A stretch of DNA of 5,608 nt, taken from the NCBI GenBank assembly GCA_028276145.1, contig JAPYWX010000106.1, positions 1-5,608 on the forward strand, given 5' to 3'. Below the pieces are notes generated by a model, which was not told the origin of the DNA, ran no database searches, and saw nothing but the letters and a program-made list of their open reading frames with translations. A program made the position numbers and the translations under genes. Below, in pieces: positions 5,424 through 5,608 of the stretch; positions within the stretch are counted from its first letter, which is position 1, and each line of letters begins with the position of its first letter. This DNA comes from Spirochaetota bacterium. Its GTDB lineage: Bacteria > Spirochaetota > Brevinematia > DTOW01.

Positions 5424-5456
5424 TTAAAATTCTAAGGGAGGCTATCGCCTCCCTTA
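5421..5456. repeat. 10-bp GC-rich hairpin with a competing shorter hairpin
   Basis: TAAGGGAGGC (5433-5442) and GCCTCCCTTA (5447-5456) pair perfectly over a 4-base loop. CCCTTA at 5421-5426 can alternatively pair with TAAGGG at 5433-5438 over a 6-base loop, and its CCC is also the last run of the G-quadruplex motif. On the minus strand the long hairpin is followed by TAGAATTTTAAGG, with only four T in a row; it might be a weak terminator for a gene beyond the right edge, but is not a clear one. Confidence 0.75.
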
Positions 5457-5470
5457 ACCCTAATAGAGAA

Positions 5471-5518
5471 GTGCTTTTAGCACAAAGTGCTAATAAGCAC
5501 TTGTGCTAATAAGCACTT
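5471..5518. repeat. Second GTGCT/AGCAC block with a tandem 16-bp hairpin unit
   Basis: GTGCT at 5471, 5487 and 5503 alternates strictly with AGCAC at 5479, 5496 and 5512, with loops of 2 to 4 bases. The unit GTGCTAATAAGCACTT occurs twice head to tail (5487-5502 and 5503-5518), each copy a hairpin with an AATA loop. The stem at 5485-5502 extends to 7 bp (AAGTGCT with AGCACTT). Every inner arm can pair left or right. Confidence 0.88.
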
Positions 5519-5521
5519 GTT

Positions 5522-5538
5522 GGAAAGTTTTGCTTTCC
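5522..5538. repeat. Last hairpin of the array
   Basis: GGAAAG (5522-5527) and CTTTCC (5533-5538) form a 6-bp stem over the 5-base loop TTTTG. Its arms differ from those of the other blocks, showing that the array is held together by structure rather than by one sequence. Confidence 0.65.
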
Positions 5539-5608
5539 GATACCTTCTAGTTATTGAAGAGTTATCAAGTACTAAGTATTCACAGCTTATCGTGCTTAAT
5601 AATCAATT

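Larger units (their letters stand above)
5102..5608. other. Gene-free region of chained inverted repeats upstream of the TPR gene
   Basis: No frame on either strand has a convincing start, codon pattern or recognisable product here. The first 40 bases are AT-rich promoter DNA of the TPR gene. From about 5149 to 5538 nearly every stretch belongs to a short hairpin arm, listed separately. The last 70 bases (5539-5608) hold one stray GTGCT (5592-5596) and weak imperfect inverted repeats (CTTC at 5544 with GAAG at 5556), otherwise nothing I can name. The neighbour to the right is outside the window, so it is unknown whether this is the 3' region of a gene or a divergent promoter region. Confidence 0.75.

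Noticed and set aside
5433..5456. Rho-independent terminator
   Set aside because: The stem is good, but neither strand has a proper T-run directly after it; the minus strand has only GAATTTT two bases on.
5149..5538. CRISPR array
   Set aside because: Repeat arms are only 4-7 bases, alternate in orientation, and there are no uniform spacers or cas genes in the window.
5102..5608. Insertion sequence or MITE
   Set aside because: No pair of terminal inverted repeats bounds the region, no target-site duplication was seen, and there is no transposase fragment. A miniature element cannot be excluded without other copies.
5149..5608. tRNA or other standard RNA gene
   Set aside because: No cloverleaf with a T-loop GTTCGAATC-like motif and no known riboswitch core could be found; the hairpins are too short and too regular.

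Overview
The window comes from an AT-rich bacterium with a Gram-negative-type envelope. Evidence for this is one secreted protein with a Sec signal peptide and one large single-pass inner-membrane protein whose TPR half should lie in the periplasm. Where Shine-Dalgarno sequences occur they are of the GGAG type. The phylum cannot be fixed from sequence alone. A long acidic cytoplasmic N-terminus, a small helical domain, one membrane helix and a periplasmic TPR solenoid recall TPR proteins of spirochaetes, so a spirochaete-like host is a guess, not a result.

All four protein genes lie on the minus strand; transcription runs from right to left. From right to left: a 507-base gene-free region packed with short inverted repeats (5102-5608); a 997-residue TPR membrane protein (2108-5101); a yicC-gmk operon (1122-2003 and 537-1115, 6 bases apart); a 200-base spacer; and the first 112 residues of a secreted protein of unknown function that runs off the left edge (1-336). 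Plausible sigma-70-type promoters can be picked out before the TPR gene, yicC and the secreted gene. No convincing intrinsic terminator was found, so the TPR gene may be partly co-transcribed with yicC-gmk.

Gmk phosphorylates GMP to GDP, and YicC-family proteins are reported endoribonucleases. The two genes are neighbours in many bacteria. The TPR protein is probably an envelope scaffold.

The striking signal is structural. The region 5149-5538 is a chain of short hairpins in which one arm and its complement alternate almost strictly: CCTG/CAGG in the right-hand half of the TPR upstream region, then GTGCT/AGCAC further out. Each arm can therefore pair with the neighbour on either side. The chain contains a 22-bp perfect palindrome, a tandem 16-bp hairpin unit, a 10-bp GC-rich hairpin and, on the minus strand, a textbook G-quadruplex motif with one-base loops. 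The same style of short-loop palindrome recurs inside genes. The TPR gene carries two 15-bp tandem repeats whose units are themselves palindromes, one with changes on both arms that preserve pairing, and a separate 20-bp perfect palindrome. This suggests a process that creates and maintains small palindromes across this genome, or an undescribed family of structured DNA or RNA elements.
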